From positions 1-64,000 of the forward strand of contig NZ_BCYT01000018.1 of assembly GCF_001598335.1 (NCBI RefSeq): DNA of 64,000 nt. Reading direction: 5' to 3'. This DNA is from Sphingobium abikonense NBRC 16140 (lineage in GTDB: Bacteria > Pseudomonadota > Alphaproteobacteria > Sphingomonadales > Sphingomonadaceae). Below, piece after piece: positions 8,488 to 19,190 of this stretch (positions are counted from its first letter, which is position 1; the number at the start of each line of letters is the position of its first letter). The translations under genes and the position numbers were made by a program. The notes beneath the pieces are model-generated. The model did not search any database and was not told the origin of the DNA. It was given only the letters and a program-made list of their open reading frames with translations.

Positions 8488-9900
8488 CTATTTAAGGCCA
8501 CCGCCCATCGCTCGGTACAGTTCGACCATATTGGCCTCGCGCGTCAGCCGGGTCGCTACCAGAGATTGTTCGGCGGTGTAGAGCGATCGCTGCGAATCCA
8601 GCGTAGTCAGGAAACTGTCCACCCCCGCCCTGAACCGGGCTTCGGAAAGGGTGTAGGCGACACGAGCCGAATCGCGCAGCGACGTCTGGGCCTCCAGCTG
8701 CCGCTCCATCGTCCCCCGCCGAGCCAATGCGTCGGCGACTTCCCTGAAACCGGTCTGCACGCTTTTCTCATATGTCGCCACCATGGCGTCATAGGTCGCC
8801 CGTGCGTAGCGGAGATTCCCCTGATTGCGCCCGAAATCGAAAATGGGCAGGCTTGCCGACGGCGCCACAGACCAGAAGTCCGATCCCGATCCGAACAGAT
8901 TGGAAAGCCCCTGACTGATCGATCCGAACGCAGCCGTCAGCGAGATATTGGGGAAGAAAGCGGCCCGCGCCGCACCGATATTGGCATTGGCGGATCGCAA
9001 CTGATGCTCCGCAGACGCGATATCGGGCCGCTGTAACAGAATGTCGGACGTGATGTTGGCCGGCAGGTTCGTGATCGTCGCCCCGCCCGTCGGAAGGCTG
9101 TCAGGCAGGTCGCTTGCAGGCACAGTCGTGCCGGCCAGCAGGTTGAGCGCATTTTGGTCCTGCGCGACCAGTGTGGTCGCATCCGCTATATCCGATCGTG
9201 CCTGGTCATAGCTGGTCTGCGCCTGGCGCACCTCCAGTTCCGATGCGATACCCTTGTCGAACCGCGCCTTGGTGAGGGCCAGGGTTTTGCCGAACGCCCC
9301 TTCCAGTTCCCGCGCGATGCGCAGCCGTTCCTGATCTGCCGCCATCGTCAGCCAGGCATTGGCGGTTTCCGCGACAAGGCTGGTCTGCGCGGCCTTACGA
9401 TTTTCCTCGCTTGCAAAATATTGCTCCAGCGCCGCCTTGCTGAGGTTGCGTACGCGGCCGAACAGATCGATTTCCCATGCAGAAACGCCGACTTGCGCCT
9501 GATAGACGTCGTTGTTCAGCCGTTGCGTCTGGCCGAACTGCACCAGCGGTTGCTCGGAATAAGTCGCCGTGCCGCTTGCGTTCACAGTCGGAAAGAGATC
9601 GGCCCTCTGCACACGATATTGCGCGCGCGCCTGGGCAACATTGGCGACAGCGATACGCAGGTCGCGGTTGTTGGCAAGAGCCGTCTCGATCACGCGCACC
9701 ATCCGGGGGTCGGTGAAAAAGTCTCGCCATGCCGTGTCCGCTGGGGTGACCGCCGTGCCCTCGCCCGTCTCAGCGTAGGCTGGCCCTTTGGGGCTCTCGA
9801 CCGGCACCGGCAGGTCGGGCCGCACATATTTCGGCGCCATATCGCACGCTGCCAAAGTCAGCGACAAGGTGACAGCGCCCAGCGTCTTGATGCTGCGCAT
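8488..9900 (-). CDS. RND efflux outer-membrane factor (OprM/NodT family lipoprotein)
   Basis: This is a trimeric outer-membrane channel for the adjacent pump. The ~470-residue protein has a lipoprotein signal peptide ending in the lipobox LAAC (Cys19), followed by two OEP repeats rich in Ala, Gln and Arg heptads that form the alpha-barrel. The sequence WEIDLFGRVRN is characteristic of the family. An upstream in-frame ATG at 9960 lies inside the pump gene and would put 20 charged residues before the signal peptide, so it is rejected. The start is 4 nt after the pump stop. It is the third gene of the efflux operon. Confidence 0.93.
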   Translation of the reverse strand: MRSIKTLGAVTLSLTLAACDMAPKYVRPDLPVPVESPKGPAYAETGEGTAVTPADTAWRDFFTDPRMVRVIETALANNRDLRIAVANVAQARAQYRVQRADLFPTVNASGTATYSEQPLVQFGQTQRLNNDVYQAQVGVSAWEIDLFGRVRNLSKAALEQYFASEENRKAAQTSLVAETANAWLTMAADQERLRIARELEGAFGKTLALTKARFDKGIASELEVRQAQTSYDQARSDIADATTLVAQDQNALNLLAGTTVPASDLPDSLPTGGATITNLPANITSDILLQRPDIASAEHQLRSANANIGAARAAFFPNISLTAAFGSISQGLSNLFGSGSDFWSVAPSASLPIFDFGRNQGNLRYARATYDAMVATYEKSVQTGFREVADALARRGTMERQLEAQTSLRDSARVAYTLSEARFRAGVDSFLTTLDSQRSLYTAEQSLVATRLTREANMVELYRAMGGGLK

Positions 9901-9904
9901 AGTC

Positions 9905-12900
9905 TCAAGCCTCCTGCGACGACGGGCGCGCATCGGCGCTATCAGTCGCGTCGTGATCATGATGTTCCCGGAACAAGCGTTTCACCACCGTGAAGAAGAC
10001 CGGAACGAAGAAGATGGCCAGAACCGTCGCGGACAGCATGCCGCCTACCACGGCCCAGCCAATGGCATTCTGCCCCCCCGCACCCGCGCCGGTGGACAGC
10101 GCCAGCGGCAGGACGCCGAAGACGAAGGCAAAGCTGGTCATCAGGATCGGCCGGAGGCGCAGCTTACCGGCTTCCAGCGCGGCACGAGCGGGCGGCAACC
10201 CTTCGCGCATTTTTTCCTCGGCAAATTCCACGATCAGGATCGCATTCTTGGCCGATACGCCGATGGTCGTGATAAGGCCGACCTGCAAATAAATGTCGTT
10301 GTTGAGGCCCGCCAGCGTCGCGGCGACGACCGCGCCCAGCACGCCGAGCGGAACCACTAGGATGACCGCGATCGGCACGGACCAGCTTTCATACAAGGCG
10401 GCAAGGCACAGGAACACGATCAGCATCGACAGGGCATAGACATAGGGGGCCTGACCACCTGAGGTCTTCTCCTCATAAGAAATGCCGTTCCAGCTGAAGC
10501 CGATGCCTGCCGGCAGTTTGGCGGCATGCTCCTCCATCGCCTGCATCGCCGTTCCGCTGGAGACGCCCGGTGCCGGCGCGCCTTGGATGTTCATCGACGG
10601 CACGCCGTTGAAGCGTTCCAGACGCGCTGGCCCCTGGACCCATTCGGTCGTCGAAAAGGCGGAAAGAGGAGCCATTTCGCCGGAACTGCCCCGGACATGA
10701 TAGGCGCCGATCGCGTCGGCAGAGGTGCGATAAGGCGCATCGGCCTGAACATAGACACGCTTCACGCGGTCCCGATCAATGAAGTCATTGACATAGGCGC
10801 CGCCCAAATTGGTGCTGATCGTATCGTTGACGTCGGCCTGCGCGATGCCGAGCGCGCCCGCTGCCGCCTGATCGACGTTCAATTTCAGCTGAGGCGTATC
10901 TTCCAGCCCATTGGGCCGCACCTGGGCCAGCCTCTGATCGCCCATAGCCATGCCAAGCAACTGGTTGCGCGCCGCCAACAGCTTGTCATGGCCCAGATTG
11001 CCCTGGTCGAGCAGCTGGAAATCGAAACCAGACGCATTACCCAGTTCCTGAACGGCTGGCGGCACAAAGGCGATGGCCATGCCGGCGGTGATCTTCTGGA
11101 ACGCCATGTTCGCACGCTGCGCGATCGCCGGGACCGCATTTTCCGCGCCTTTGCGATCCGCCCAATCCTTCATGCGGGCAAAGACGATGCCGACATTCTG
11201 CCCCTGCCCCACAAAGCCGAAGCCTGCGATGGTGAAGACGGCCTCCACATTGTTCTTTTCATCGACCAGATAATGGTCGCGCATCCGCGCCAGCGAACGC
11301 TCTGTTTCCTCCAGCGTCGACCCGGCCGGCAGGGATAGCTGTGCGATGAGCAGACCCTGATCTTCTTCGGGCAAGAAACCCGATGGCAGGCGCAGGAAGA
11401 TGAATGCCATTCCCACCACGATCAGCAAATAGAGCAGCATGGTGCGGCCCCAGCGACGCTCCACCTTTTCAACGCCTTCGCCGTAGCGCGTGACGCCCTT
11501 GTCGAAGGTGCGGTTGAACCAGCCGAAAAAGCGACCGAAGATCGATCCGAACCGTCCTGACCATTGATCATGGCCATGCGACGCAGGCTTCAGGATCGTC
11601 GCGCACAGGGCCGGCGTCAGGATCAACGCCACCAGAACCGACAGGATCATGGAGGATACGATGGTAATGGAGAACTGCCGGAAAATAACGCCGGTCGACC
11701 CGCCAAAAAAGGCCATCGGCAGAAACACCGCAGACAGCACCAAGCCAATGCCGATCAACGCGCCGCTGATTTCATCCATGGATCGCCGCGCAGCTTCCTT
11801 GGGCGTCAGCCCTTCATCCTGGATCAGCCGCTCGACATTTTCCACCACGACAATCGCGTCGTCGACCAGCAGGCCGATCGCCAGAACCATACCGAACAGC
11901 GTCAGCGTATTGATGGTGAAACCGGCCGCGTACAGGACCGCCAACGCGCCGAGCAGGACGACCGGCACGGCAATGGTGGGGATGAGCGTCGCACGCCAGT
12001 TCTGCAAGAAAACGAACATGACGACAAAGACAAGCAGGATTGCTTCGAACAGCGTATGGATAACCTGCTCGACCGACAAGGTGACGAACTCGGAATTGTC
12101 GACCGGGAAATCATATTTGACCCAGGATGGAAAATTCTTCGACAATTCGTCCACGCGGGTCTTCACCGCGTCAACGGTATCGAGCGCATTGGCGCCGGGT
12201 GCGAGCTTCACGCCGAAACCAGACGCGGGATGGCCATTGAACTTGACGCCAAAGCCGTAATTTTCGGCCCCAAGCTCGACGCGAGCGACGTCGGACAACA
12301 GGACGACCGACCCATCACTGTTGCTGCGCAGTCGAATATTCTCAAACTCCTCGGTAGTCCGCAGTCGGGACTGCGCCGTGACGGTCGCGTTGAGAGCCTG
12401 CCCTTTGGGTGAGGGCGCGCCACCGATCTGGCCCGCCGAAACCTGAGCATTTTGCGCCTGGATCGCGGACTTCACGTCGCCCGTCGTGATGCGCAAATTC
12501 GCCATCTTGTATGGATCGAGCCAGATGCGCATCGCATATTGCGATCCGAAAAGCTGCGTATCGCCCACGCCGGTGACGCGACTAAGTGGGTCCTGCAGCG
12601 TGGATGCGATGAAATCGGCCGCGTCCTCCTGATCGTGAATGCCATCGTCGGCGTAGACCGCTGCGATCAAAAGGAAACTGGATGTGGACTTGCCGACCCG
12701 CAGCCCTTGCTGCTGCACCTCTTGCGGCAGCAGCGGCGTCGCCTGCGATAATTTATTCTGAACCTGCACCTGGGCAATGTCGGGGTCCGTGCCCTGCTCG
12801 AACGTCAGCGTGATGCTGAGATTGCCCGACCCGTCGCTGGTGGACGAGAAATAGCGCAGATTGTCGATGCCCTTGAGTTGCTGCTCGATGATCTGCGTCG

Positions 12901-13081
12901 TCGTGCTTTCCAGCGTTTGAGCATTGGCGCCAGGGTAGCTGGTCTGGATGGTGACAGCCGGCGGCGCGATCTCAGGGAACTGCGCGACCGGAAGGGACCG
13001 GATCGCCAGCAGGCCCGCGAGCATGATGACGATGGCGATGACCCATGCAAAGATGGGCCTGTCGATGAAATAGCGCGCCAT
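9905..13081 (-). CDS. RND multidrug efflux pump, HAE1 family (AcrB/MexB-like)
   Basis: This is a proton-driven inner-membrane transporter of hydrophobic and amphiphilic compounds. The 1058 residues match the AcrB length. The protein starts [19 protein letters not shown], with twelve TM helices and two large periplasmic loops. The proton-relay residues are visible: the Asp pair in [17 protein letters not shown] (TM4) and Lys in [16 protein letters not shown] (TM10). It is preceded 3 nt upstream by the adaptor gene and followed by the outer-membrane factor. Expression is probably controlled by the divergent TetR gene. Confidence 0.96.
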   Translation of the reverse strand: MARYFIDRPIFAWVIAIVIMLAGLLAIRSLPVAQFPEIAPPAVTIQTSYPGANAQTLESTTTQIIEQQLKGIDNLRYFSSTSDGSGNLSITLTFEQGTDPDIAQVQVQNKLSQATPLLPQEVQQQGLRVGKSTSSFLLIAAVYADDGIHDQEDAADFIASTLQDPLSRVTGVGDTQLFGSQYAMRIWLDPYKMANLRITTGDVKSAIQAQNAQVSAGQIGGAPSPKGQALNATVTAQSRLRTTEEFENIRLRSNSDGSVVLLSDVARVELGAENYGFGVKFNGHPASGFGVKLAPGANALDTVDAVKTRVDELSKNFPSWVKYDFPVDNSEFVTLSVEQVIHTLFEAILLVFVVMFVFLQNWRATLIPTIAVPVVLLGALAVLYAAGFTINTLTLFGMVLAIGLLVDDAIVVVENVERLIQDEGLTPKEAARRSMDEISGALIGIGLVLSAVFLPMAFFGGSTGVIFRQFSITIVSSMILSVLVALILTPALCATILKPASHGHDQWSGRFGSIFGRFFGWFNRTFDKGVTRYGEGVEKVERRWGRTMLLYLLIVVGMAFIFLRLPSGFLPEEDQGLLIAQLSLPAGSTLEETERSLARMRDHYLVDEKNNVEAVFTIAGFGFVGQGQNVGIVFARMKDWADRKGAENAVPAIAQRANMAFQKITAGMAIAFVPPAVQELGNASGFDFQLLDQGNLGHDKLLAARNQLLGMAMGDQRLAQVRPNGLEDTPQLKLNVDQAAAGALGIAQADVNDTISTNLGGAYVNDFIDRDRVKRVYVQADAPYRTSADAIGAYHVRGSSGEMAPLSAFSTTEWVQGPARLERFNGVPSMNIQGAPAPGVSSGTAMQAMEEHAAKLPAGIGFSWNGISYEEKTSGGQAPYVYALSMLIVFLCLAALYESWSVPIAVILVVPLGVLGAVVAATLAGLNNDIYLQVGLITTIGVSAKNAILIVEFAEEKMREGLPPARAALEAGKLRLRPILMTSFAFVFGVLPLALSTGAGAGGQNAIGWAVVGGMLSATVLAIFFVPVFFTVVKRLFREHHDHDATDSADARPSSQEA

Positions 13082-13084
13082 GAT

Positions 13085-14269
13085 TTAGTTGGCCTCGCCC
13101 TGAACCTGCTGGCCAGCGCGGGGCTTTCCACCCTGCTGCTGCGCCGTTATCTGCTGTGGAGCACCAGGGCGAACCACTGCTCCGGGCTTGAGGTTGACCA
13201 GCCCTTCCACAATCAGCTTGTCTCCGGGTTTCAGGCCGCTGGTAACGATCCACTTGTCGCCAACGGCGCGATCAACTTCGACCTGACGTAGCTCGGCCTT
13301 ATTGTCTTTACCCACCACCATCGCCGTTGCGCGGCCGCGCGCGTCGCGACTGATGCCCTGCTGCGGCGCGAGGATCGCGGAATTGCGCTGGCCTTCGACC
13401 AGTCGCGCGCGGACATACATGCCAGGAAGCAGCAACCCATCGGGATTGGGGAAGGTCGCACGCAGCGTCACCGCTCCGGTATCGGGGTCGACCGTCACTT
13501 CGGAAAATTGGAGCCGTCCCTCAATGGGGTAGACCGTGCCGTTGGGCAGCATCAACTGAATCCGGGCCCCGTCGGCTTCACTGACCCCGCCCTTTTTCAT
13601 CGCTTGCTTCAGATCGATGATTTCCGCTGCCGACTGCGTCACGTCTACATAGACTGAATCGAGGCGCTGGATCGTCGCGAGCGGGTCCGCCTGTCCGGTC
13701 TGCACCAGTGCGCCTGCGGTGAACAGCGACCGCCCGATACGGCCCGATATCGGCGCGCGGATTCGCGTGAAGCCAAGGTTGACCTGCGCAGCCTGCACCG
13801 CGCCACGCTGCGCTGCAACATCTGCCCGCGCCTGCTGCGCACTGGCTACCGCATTGTCATATTCCTGCCGGCTGACCGCGTTGATCCCCACCAGATCCTT
13901 GTAGCGCTGGGCTTGCAGGCTGGTCGATCCGATGGCGGCCTGCGCGCGTCCGAGGGCGCCTTGTGCCTGCGCCAAGGCGGCACGATAGGGCGCGTCCTCC
14001 ACTTCGAACAGGACTTGGCCGGCGCGAACATAGCCGCCTTGGGGGAACAGGCTGCGACGGATGACACCACTGATCTGAGGGCGCACTTCGGCGGTTTCCA
14101 GCGCCGCCACTCGTCCTGGCAGTTCATTGACCAAAGGCACAGACTGCGTAGTCACCGTCACCACCCCGACCGCAGGCGGCGGGGGCGCAGGCGGCTGGCT
14201 TTCGCCACAGCCGCTCAACGTCAATGCCGACGCGCACGTCAGCAGCACGGTGAAAATCCCCTTTTGCAT
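13085..14269 (-). CDS. RND efflux periplasmic adaptor (MFP, AcrA/MexA-like lipoprotein)
   Basis: This membrane fusion protein links pump and outer-membrane channel. The 394-residue protein has a signal peptide with the lipobox LSGC (Cys21). A lipoyl/barrel-sandwich half (FPQGGYVRAGQVLFEVED) is followed by a coiled-coil hairpin (about 95-150) and the second half (RIRAPISGRIGRS). The beta-barrel and membrane-proximal domains finish with a Gln/Gly-rich tail. A longer in-frame opening to 14359 would run through the operator palindrome and is rejected. It is the first gene of the efflux operon. Confidence 0.95.
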   Translation of the reverse strand: MQKGIFTVLLTCASALTLSGCGESQPPAPPPPAVGVVTVTTQSVPLVNELPGRVAALETAEVRPQISGVIRRSLFPQGGYVRAGQVLFEVEDAPYRAALAQAQGALGRAQAAIGSTSLQAQRYKDLVGINAVSRQEYDNAVASAQQARADVAAQRGAVQAAQVNLGFTRIRAPISGRIGRSLFTAGALVQTGQADPLATIQRLDSVYVDVTQSAAEIIDLKQAMKKGGVSEADGARIQLMLPNGTVYPIEGRLQFSEVTVDPDTGAVTLRATFPNPDGLLLPGMYVRARLVEGQRNSAILAPQQGISRDARGRATAMVVGKDNKAELRQVEVDRAVGDKWIVTSGLKPGDKLIVEGLVNLKPGAVVRPGAPQQITAQQQGGKPRAGQQVQGEAN

Positions 14270-14301
14270 CGCCTGAATCCGTTTTGCCTGAAACCTAATG
14301 T

Positions 14302-14321
14302 CGGAATGAACGTTCATTCCG
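14302..14321. promoter_or_regulatory. Probable TetR operator between efflux operon and its regulator
   Basis: The site CGGAATGAACGTTCATTCCG is a perfect 20-bp palindrome. It lies 33 nt upstream of the adaptor start and 65 nt upstream of the TetR start, in the divergent intergenic region. Position, symmetry and length match operators of AcrR/TtgR-type repressors. Repression of both directions is inferred. Confidence 0.8.
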
Positions 14322-14386
14322 CTTGCTGCGCAGGTAGGATCATGCCACAGAAAGTTCAAGGCTCAAAAGAGCTATTGGGGGTAGAA

Positions 14387-14974
14387 ATGAGTGCAGTGCA
14401 GCATGAAGTCGACGGACGTGCGCGGATCTTGACCGCCGCGCGCTCGCTTTTTTCAAGCAAGGGCTTCCATCAGACCTCCATGGCCCAGCTGGCCAGCGCC
14501 GCTCAGGTGTCGGTCGGCCAAATCTATCGCTTGTTCAAAGGGAAGGAAGACGTGATCGAGGCGCTGGTTCGCGTCGACTCGGACGCGTGGACGGCCCAAA
14601 TGACCATTCTTCGCTCCCGCCTCGATGCGAAGGAGTTGTCAGTCGAGCAGGCCTTTGAAGCGATGCTCCTTCACAGCACCGACGAAAAGGATGAAGCGCT
14701 GTCGTTCGAGATCCTGGCCGAAGCCTTTCGTAACGAAGCGGTTGGTGGAATGATTGGCCAGCTGTGCCTTGGATTTCGAGTCGTGTTGCGTGACTTCGCC
14801 TGTGTCGCCAATCCTGACCTGACCGGGGAAGCGCTCGACGCGGCGGAAGAATTGCTTTTGGCATGCATGTTCGGGCTGGGCCATCGCACATTGTCGCGTC
14901 CAAAGCTTCCCGCCGTCATCGCCGCCAAGCGAGCGGCGCAGATGATCGTCGCGGGGTTGAAGGCAATACGCTGA
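14387..14974 (+). CDS. TetR family repressor of the adjacent RND operon
   Basis: The 195-residue protein has an N-terminal HTH of the TetR type (ILTAARSLFSSKGFHQTSMAQLASAAQVSVGQIYRLFKGKEDV) at about residues 12-60. An all-helical ligand/dimer domain follows. It is divergent from the efflux operon across a palindrome, the usual local-repressor layout. The chosen ATG has GGGGG a few bases upstream; an earlier in-frame ATG at 14342 would add 15 residues that are not part of the HTH. The ligand is unknown. Confidence 0.9.
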   Translation: MSAVQHEVDGRARILTAARSLFSSKGFHQTSMAQLASAAQVSVGQIYRLFKGKEDVIEALVRVDSDAWTAQMTILRSRLDAKELSVEQAFEAMLLHSTDEKDEALSFEILAEAFRNEAVGGMIGQLCLGFRVVLRDFACVANPDLTGEALDAAEELLLACMFGLGHRTLSRPKLPAVIAAKRAAQMIVAGLKAIR

Positions 14975-14981
14975 TCATCGC

Positions 14982-16106
14982 TCAACGCAGGGAGCGATAC
15001 ACGTCCACTGTTTCTTGCGCGCACCTGTCCCAGCTATAGCGACCGGCGACCGCCAGCCCACTGTGTATGGCGTGCTGCCGCCAGTCGTCATCCTCCAAAG
15101 CCCGAACAAGCGCCGTTGAAAATCCGGCAATATCCTCCGGCTCGACCAGCATCGCCGCACCGCCGGTGACTTCGGGCAGGCAGGACGCGTTGGATACGAC
15201 GACGGGCACGCCACTGGCCATCGCCTCGACCGGCGGCAGGCCGAACCCTTCATAGACCGACGGATAAACGAAAAGCGCAGACCCGGCATAAAGCAACGGC
15301 AAATCCTGTTCCGGCACGAAGCCCAAATACCGGACCCACCCTTCGCGCGCGCCCTTGTCCATCAGGCCACGGACAGCCTCGCTCAGCCACCCCGATCCAC
15401 CCGTCACCATGAGCGGCCAGCGATCGCGCACAGCTATGGGCAGGTTTTTCCAGGCGTGCAGCAATTCCGTGATGCGCTTGCGCGGTTCGACGGTCGACAC
15501 GCACAATGCATAGCCTTGGGGCGCCAGGCCGTACCGCGCCAGCGTCGCTGCAACCTCATCAGCGGTGCGCGGCTGGAATGCCGGACTGGCTGCAAGCGGT
15601 ACTGCCGTGATCCGCGACAGGTCAAAACCCAGGAAATCGGCGACTTCCTGCCGCGTCGTCTCACTGTCGGTGATGATATGCGCAGCCCGATCCACCGACA
15701 GACGAAAATAGCGCTCAAATTGCGCCAGCCGCTCGGGGGGATGCGTTTGGGCATAGCGAAACACCGACAGGTCATGCACGGTGATGACGCCCCCCTCGCC
15801 AGCGGGCGGCAGGAAGTAGTTGGGCCCGTGGAACAGGTGGCTGCGCATCGTTGCCGCCTGCTTCAACCGAACGGCCCATTGATTGCGCTTGCGTAACCAT
15901 CGCAACGGCTTGTTGCCCCAAAGGGGTTGCCGGCCATCGGTCAGCAGCAATCCAGGATCGGTGATCCACTGACCATTGCGATAATAGCGGACGCTCTCGA
16001 CATCCTCGATCAATGGCAATCGTTGCGCCAGTTCCCAGCTATAGCGGCCTATGCCCGAAAGTCGCGGCTCCAGCGCTTCCACCGACAGGATCACCCGTAC
16101 GCTCAA
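14982..16106 (-). CDS. Glycosyltransferase family 4/1 (GT-B fold)
   Basis: It transfers sugars from an activated nucleotide sugar, in the cytoplasm or at the inner membrane. The 374-residue protein shows LSGIGRYSWELAQRL at the N-terminus, where GT4 acceptor loops begin. The C-terminal donor site is YEGFGLPPVEAMASGVPVVV (the E-x7-E motif), followed by PEVTGGAAMLVEPED. It stands alone between the TetR gene (convergent, 7 nt apart) and the M16 peptidase, outside any visible polysaccharide cluster, so the substrate cannot be stated. Confidence 0.88.
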   Translation of the reverse strand: MSVRVILSVEALEPRLSGIGRYSWELAQRLPLIEDVESVRYYRNGQWITDPGLLLTDGRQPLWGNKPLRWLRKRNQWAVRLKQAATMRSHLFHGPNYFLPPAGEGGVITVHDLSVFRYAQTHPPERLAQFERYFRLSVDRAAHIITDSETTRQEVADFLGFDLSRITAVPLAASPAFQPRTADEVAATLARYGLAPQGYALCVSTVEPRKRITELLHAWKNLPIAVRDRWPLMVTGGSGWLSEAVRGLMDKGAREGWVRYLGFVPEQDLPLLYAGSALFVYPSVYEGFGLPPVEAMASGVPVVVSNASCLPEVTGGAAMLVEPEDIAGFSTALVRALEDDDWRQHAIHSGLAVAGRYSWDRCAQETVDVYRSLR

Positions 16107-16203
16107 CGCCGTCCGCCCTTCATCATTCCTGCCCCACGCTGCCGAAGCCGCCGCCTAGTCGCCCGGCCCGTTCAGGGGCAAGAAAAAAGCCGCAAATGAT
16201 CCC

Positions 16204-19095
16204 TTATTTGGCGGTGACGCCTTCGGGCAGCACGATCGCCGACCAGCTTTTGGCAGGAACCAGATATTTGGCGGCAAGCGCTTGCAACTGCGCCGGCGTG
16301 ACGCTCAGCATGTCCTTGCCCATCGTCTGCATGGCCTGGACATAGCGCGGATCATGTGTCGCCCCTTCCATCTGGTTCATCCAGAAGGCGTTGCCGGTAC
16401 TCGCGCGCATCAGCAATTGCTGCATCGGTGCAACCGCGCGCTGAAGTTCATCCGCGCTGACGGGATTGGCCGCCAGATCGGCCGCCGTCGCCTTCACCGC
16501 ATCGTAGAAATAGCTGATCCGGTCTGGCCGTACCTGGCTCGTGACCAATATATATCCGCCACTATCATAGGAAAAGGGCCAGTTATTCTGGACGCTGGGT
16601 GAATAGACCGCACCCTCCGTCGACCGCAGCTTGTCGAACAGGCGATCATTGAAGATCTGAGTCAGAATTTCCAGCTGGCGCCCCTCCTGCTGCAAGGCAA
16701 AGCCGCCAGCAGTGGGCCAGGCCATGACGGCGGCTGCCTGATCCTTGTCGCCCTTGTGTCGCAATACCACGGGCTTTTCGACATGGGCAGGAAAGCGCAT
16801 CGCCTTGTTTGCGGCCGGGACCGGCGTGTCGGCCCGTGGGGGCAGTGCGCCAAATGTGGCGGCGACCGCCTTGATCGCATCATCGGCGTCGACATGCCCG
16901 AACAGCTGGATTTCGATCGGTCCCGAAGCCAGCACCGGCGCCCAGGTCGCGCGGAAGGCTTCCGGCGTCAGTGCATCAATCTCTGCGCGCGACGGCGTGC
17001 GGAAGCGCACATCCTTGTCATGCAGCAACCAGTTGAGATCGCGACCCATCACCGAGTCCGGTGCGCGGGACATGGCGTCATAGGCAACCATCGCACCAGT
17101 CTTGACCCGCGCGATCGGGGCCGGGTCCCAACCGGGCTTGGCCAGCTTGGCGGCAAACAGACGCAGTTGATCCTTATAGTCCGCCGGCCGCGTCACCGCC
17201 TGCATTTCAAAGGCGTCGTCGTCGGTGTCGAAATCCATTCCCATGCGGCGGCCGATCATCAGCTCGTCCAGCTCACTCTGGCCCAGATCGCCGATGCCGC
17301 TCGCCATCAGTGCATAGCCCCCGGCCCAGCTCGGCACCGGCTTCACCGGCGAAAAGGCCTGCTGACCATGGCCGAAACGAACATTGATCCGTACTTTTTC
17401 CGGTTCGGCGTCATTGGCGAACAGCACCAGCTTCACCCCGTTGGAGAAAGTGATCGTCTCCATGCTCGGCAAACCGACCTGCGTCCGCGATACCACTGTC
17501 CCCGGCGTACCCAGGTCGGGCAGGTCAGCCATCGTAACGGGCTTGTCCGAAAGCCGCGCGTCCGTGGCGGCCTTGACTGGCGCGGAAAGGGCAGCGGCCA
17601 GTCGCTCGTCCTGCCCCGGCTCGACCTTGCTCGTCACCAGCATTGCCCGGAACACCCCTGCGGAAAACAGACGCCGCGTGGAATCGAGAATCTTTTGCGG
17701 GGTCATCGCTGGTTTGCCGGCACGAAATATCTCCACCGCCGCCTGCGGGCTGACCGTTGTTTCGCGAATATCGACGGCGCTCACCAGGTCGGTCGCTTGC
17801 TTGGCTCCTGCTTCTGTCGGCGCGTTTTCGACTTGGATCGCAAGCGCGGTATCCATCTGCGCATATTCGCGGTCGATCTCTGCCTGGCTGGGCGGTGCGG
17901 CCTTGGCGTCCTCGATGATCGCCCGCACGTCGCGCAGGGCCTTTTGCCAGTCATCATTGCTGGGCATGATCGACACAAAGGTGCCGTCGGCGGACCGGCT
18001 GACATCCTGCTGCTCTACGCTGGCCTGCAGGAAGCTGCCACCGCTGCGGGCTGCCCGTTCCAACCGCCGGCTGACGATCTGCAACGCCAGCATGTCGGTC
18101 AGCTTGTCCTGGTTATAAACGATGGTGTCGGCATGCGGGGTCCAGGGCCGCAGCCAGGCCATGGTCAGGCTGACCGGCACGCCGGGTTCGACAAATACGC
18201 GCGTCGCTGGCGCCTTCGGATCGGGCGCGCCAAAGTCGGGGATGTTCTCGCCTTTTCCGGTCGGGCTCCAGCTGGCGAAATTACCATTGATCAGCTGTTC
18301 GGCAAGCGCCGGATCGATATCCCCCGAAATCGCGATCACGGTGTTTTCGGGCCGATACCAGCGTTGATGAAATGCTTCCATTTTCGCAGGGGTTGCGGCC
18401 TTCAGCGTCTCCACCGTGCCGATCGGCGCATGTTCGGCCAAGGGCTGTCCAGCAAAGAAATGCAGCCGGTTGGCGTCGGAAATGCGGCTTTGCGGGCCAT
18501 CGCTCTCGCGCTTCTCGGCCAGCACCACCGCGCGTTCTGCATCGACCGATGTTTCGTTGATATTTGGCTCGGCCATCATGCCGGCCAATATCTTCATGCT
18601 TTCGCTCAGGCTGGCCTGCGTCGCCTGCGGCAGGTCCAGCGCATAGGTCGTGCCGGTGGGCGTTGTCTGGGCATTGCTGTCGCTGCCAAAGGTGACGCCC
18701 AGCCGCTGCCAGATACGTTTGGATTCACCATCGGGCACATGGCGCGACCCGCGCATGGTCAGATGCTCCATATAATGGGCGTAACCCTGCTCATCCTCGC
18801 GCTCCATGAGCGAACCGACGTCCACCCGCAGGCGGATCGATACCTGCCCCGGCGGAACGCCATTGCGCCGGACAGCATAGCGCAATCCGTTGGGCAGCGT
18901 GCCGAACCGCCATGCAGCGTCAATCGGCACATCGCTATTTTCATATAGCCATGGGCGAACCTGCGCCTTGCCCGCATCCTGATTGACCGGAGCTGCGGGC
19001 TGTTGCGCTGGCGCGGCCAGCGACTGCGGCGCGCCGGAAAGCAACAGGGAGAGGATGAGGAGCGAGGCAGCCGAACGGCGGGGGGAAAAACGCAT
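16204..19095 (-). CDS. M16 family metallopeptidase, double-domain (pitrilysin/PqqL-like), exported
   Basis: This zinc peptidase of 963 residues has a signal peptide (about residues 1-28). The first M16 domain carries the inverted zinc motif HYMEH (107-111, HxxEH) and a downstream metal Glu in the DAERAVVLAEKRE segment. A second M16 pair in the C-terminal half lacks the zinc motif, as is usual for the non-catalytic half. The periplasmic or outer-membrane location is inferred from the signal peptide. No processing substrate is suggested by the neighbours. Confidence 0.92.
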   Translation of the reverse strand: MRFSPRRSAASLLILSLLLSGAPQSLAAPAQQPAAPVNQDAGKAQVRPWLYENSDVPIDAAWRFGTLPNGLRYAVRRNGVPPGQVSIRLRVDVGSLMEREDEQGYAHYMEHLTMRGSRHVPDGESKRIWQRLGVTFGSDSNAQTTPTGTTYALDLPQATQASLSESMKILAGMMAEPNINETSVDAERAVVLAEKRESDGPQSRISDANRLHFFAGQPLAEHAPIGTVETLKAATPAKMEAFHQRWYRPENTVIAISGDIDPALAEQLINGNFASWSPTGKGENIPDFGAPDPKAPATRVFVEPGVPVSLTMAWLRPWTPHADTIVYNQDKLTDMLALQIVSRRLERAARSGGSFLQASVEQQDVSRSADGTFVSIMPSNDDWQKALRDVRAIIEDAKAAPPSQAEIDREYAQMDTALAIQVENAPTEAGAKQATDLVSAVDIRETTVSPQAAVEIFRAGKPAMTPQKILDSTRRLFSAGVFRAMLVTSKVEPGQDERLAAALSAPVKAATDARLSDKPVTMADLPDLGTPGTVVSRTQVGLPSMETITFSNGVKLVLFANDAEPEKVRINVRFGHGQQAFSPVKPVPSWAGGYALMASGIGDLGQSELDELMIGRRMGMDFDTDDDAFEMQAVTRPADYKDQLRLFAAKLAKPGWDPAPIARVKTGAMVAYDAMSRAPDSVMGRDLNWLLHDKDVRFRTPSRAEIDALTPEAFRATWAPVLASGPIEIQLFGHVDADDAIKAVAATFGALPPRADTPVPAANKAMRFPAHVEKPVVLRHKGDKDQAAAVMAWPTAGGFALQQEGRQLEILTQIFNDRLFDKLRSTEGAVYSPSVQNNWPFSYDSGGYILVTSQVRPDRISYFYDAVKATAADLAANPVSADELQRAVAPMQQLLMRASTGNAFWMNQMEGATHDPRYVQAMQTMGKDMLSVTPAQLQALAAKYLVPAKSWSAIVLPEGVTAK

Positions 19096-19146
19096 AGGAG
19101 GACGAGCCTAGCGCCCTTTTCCTGAACCACCACTGACAAAATCAGG

Positions 19147-19177
19147 AAAGGGAGGCAACTGAGCGCCGCCTCCCTTT
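19147..19177 (-). terminator. Terminator of the DEAD-box helicase gene
   Basis: A perfect 10-bp inverted repeat (AAAGGGAGGC / GCCTCCCTTT) with an 11-nt loop lies 13 nt after the helicase stop. On the minus strand the stem is followed by TTTCCTGATTTT. Confidence 0.7.
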
Positions 19178-19190
19178 CTTTCATTGCTGT

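Noticed and set aside
16756-18948. 730-codon open frame on the plus strand
   Set aside because: It is antisense to the M16 peptidase gene throughout and its translation is Arg/His/Gly-rich without domains; GC-rich codon bias makes such shadows common.
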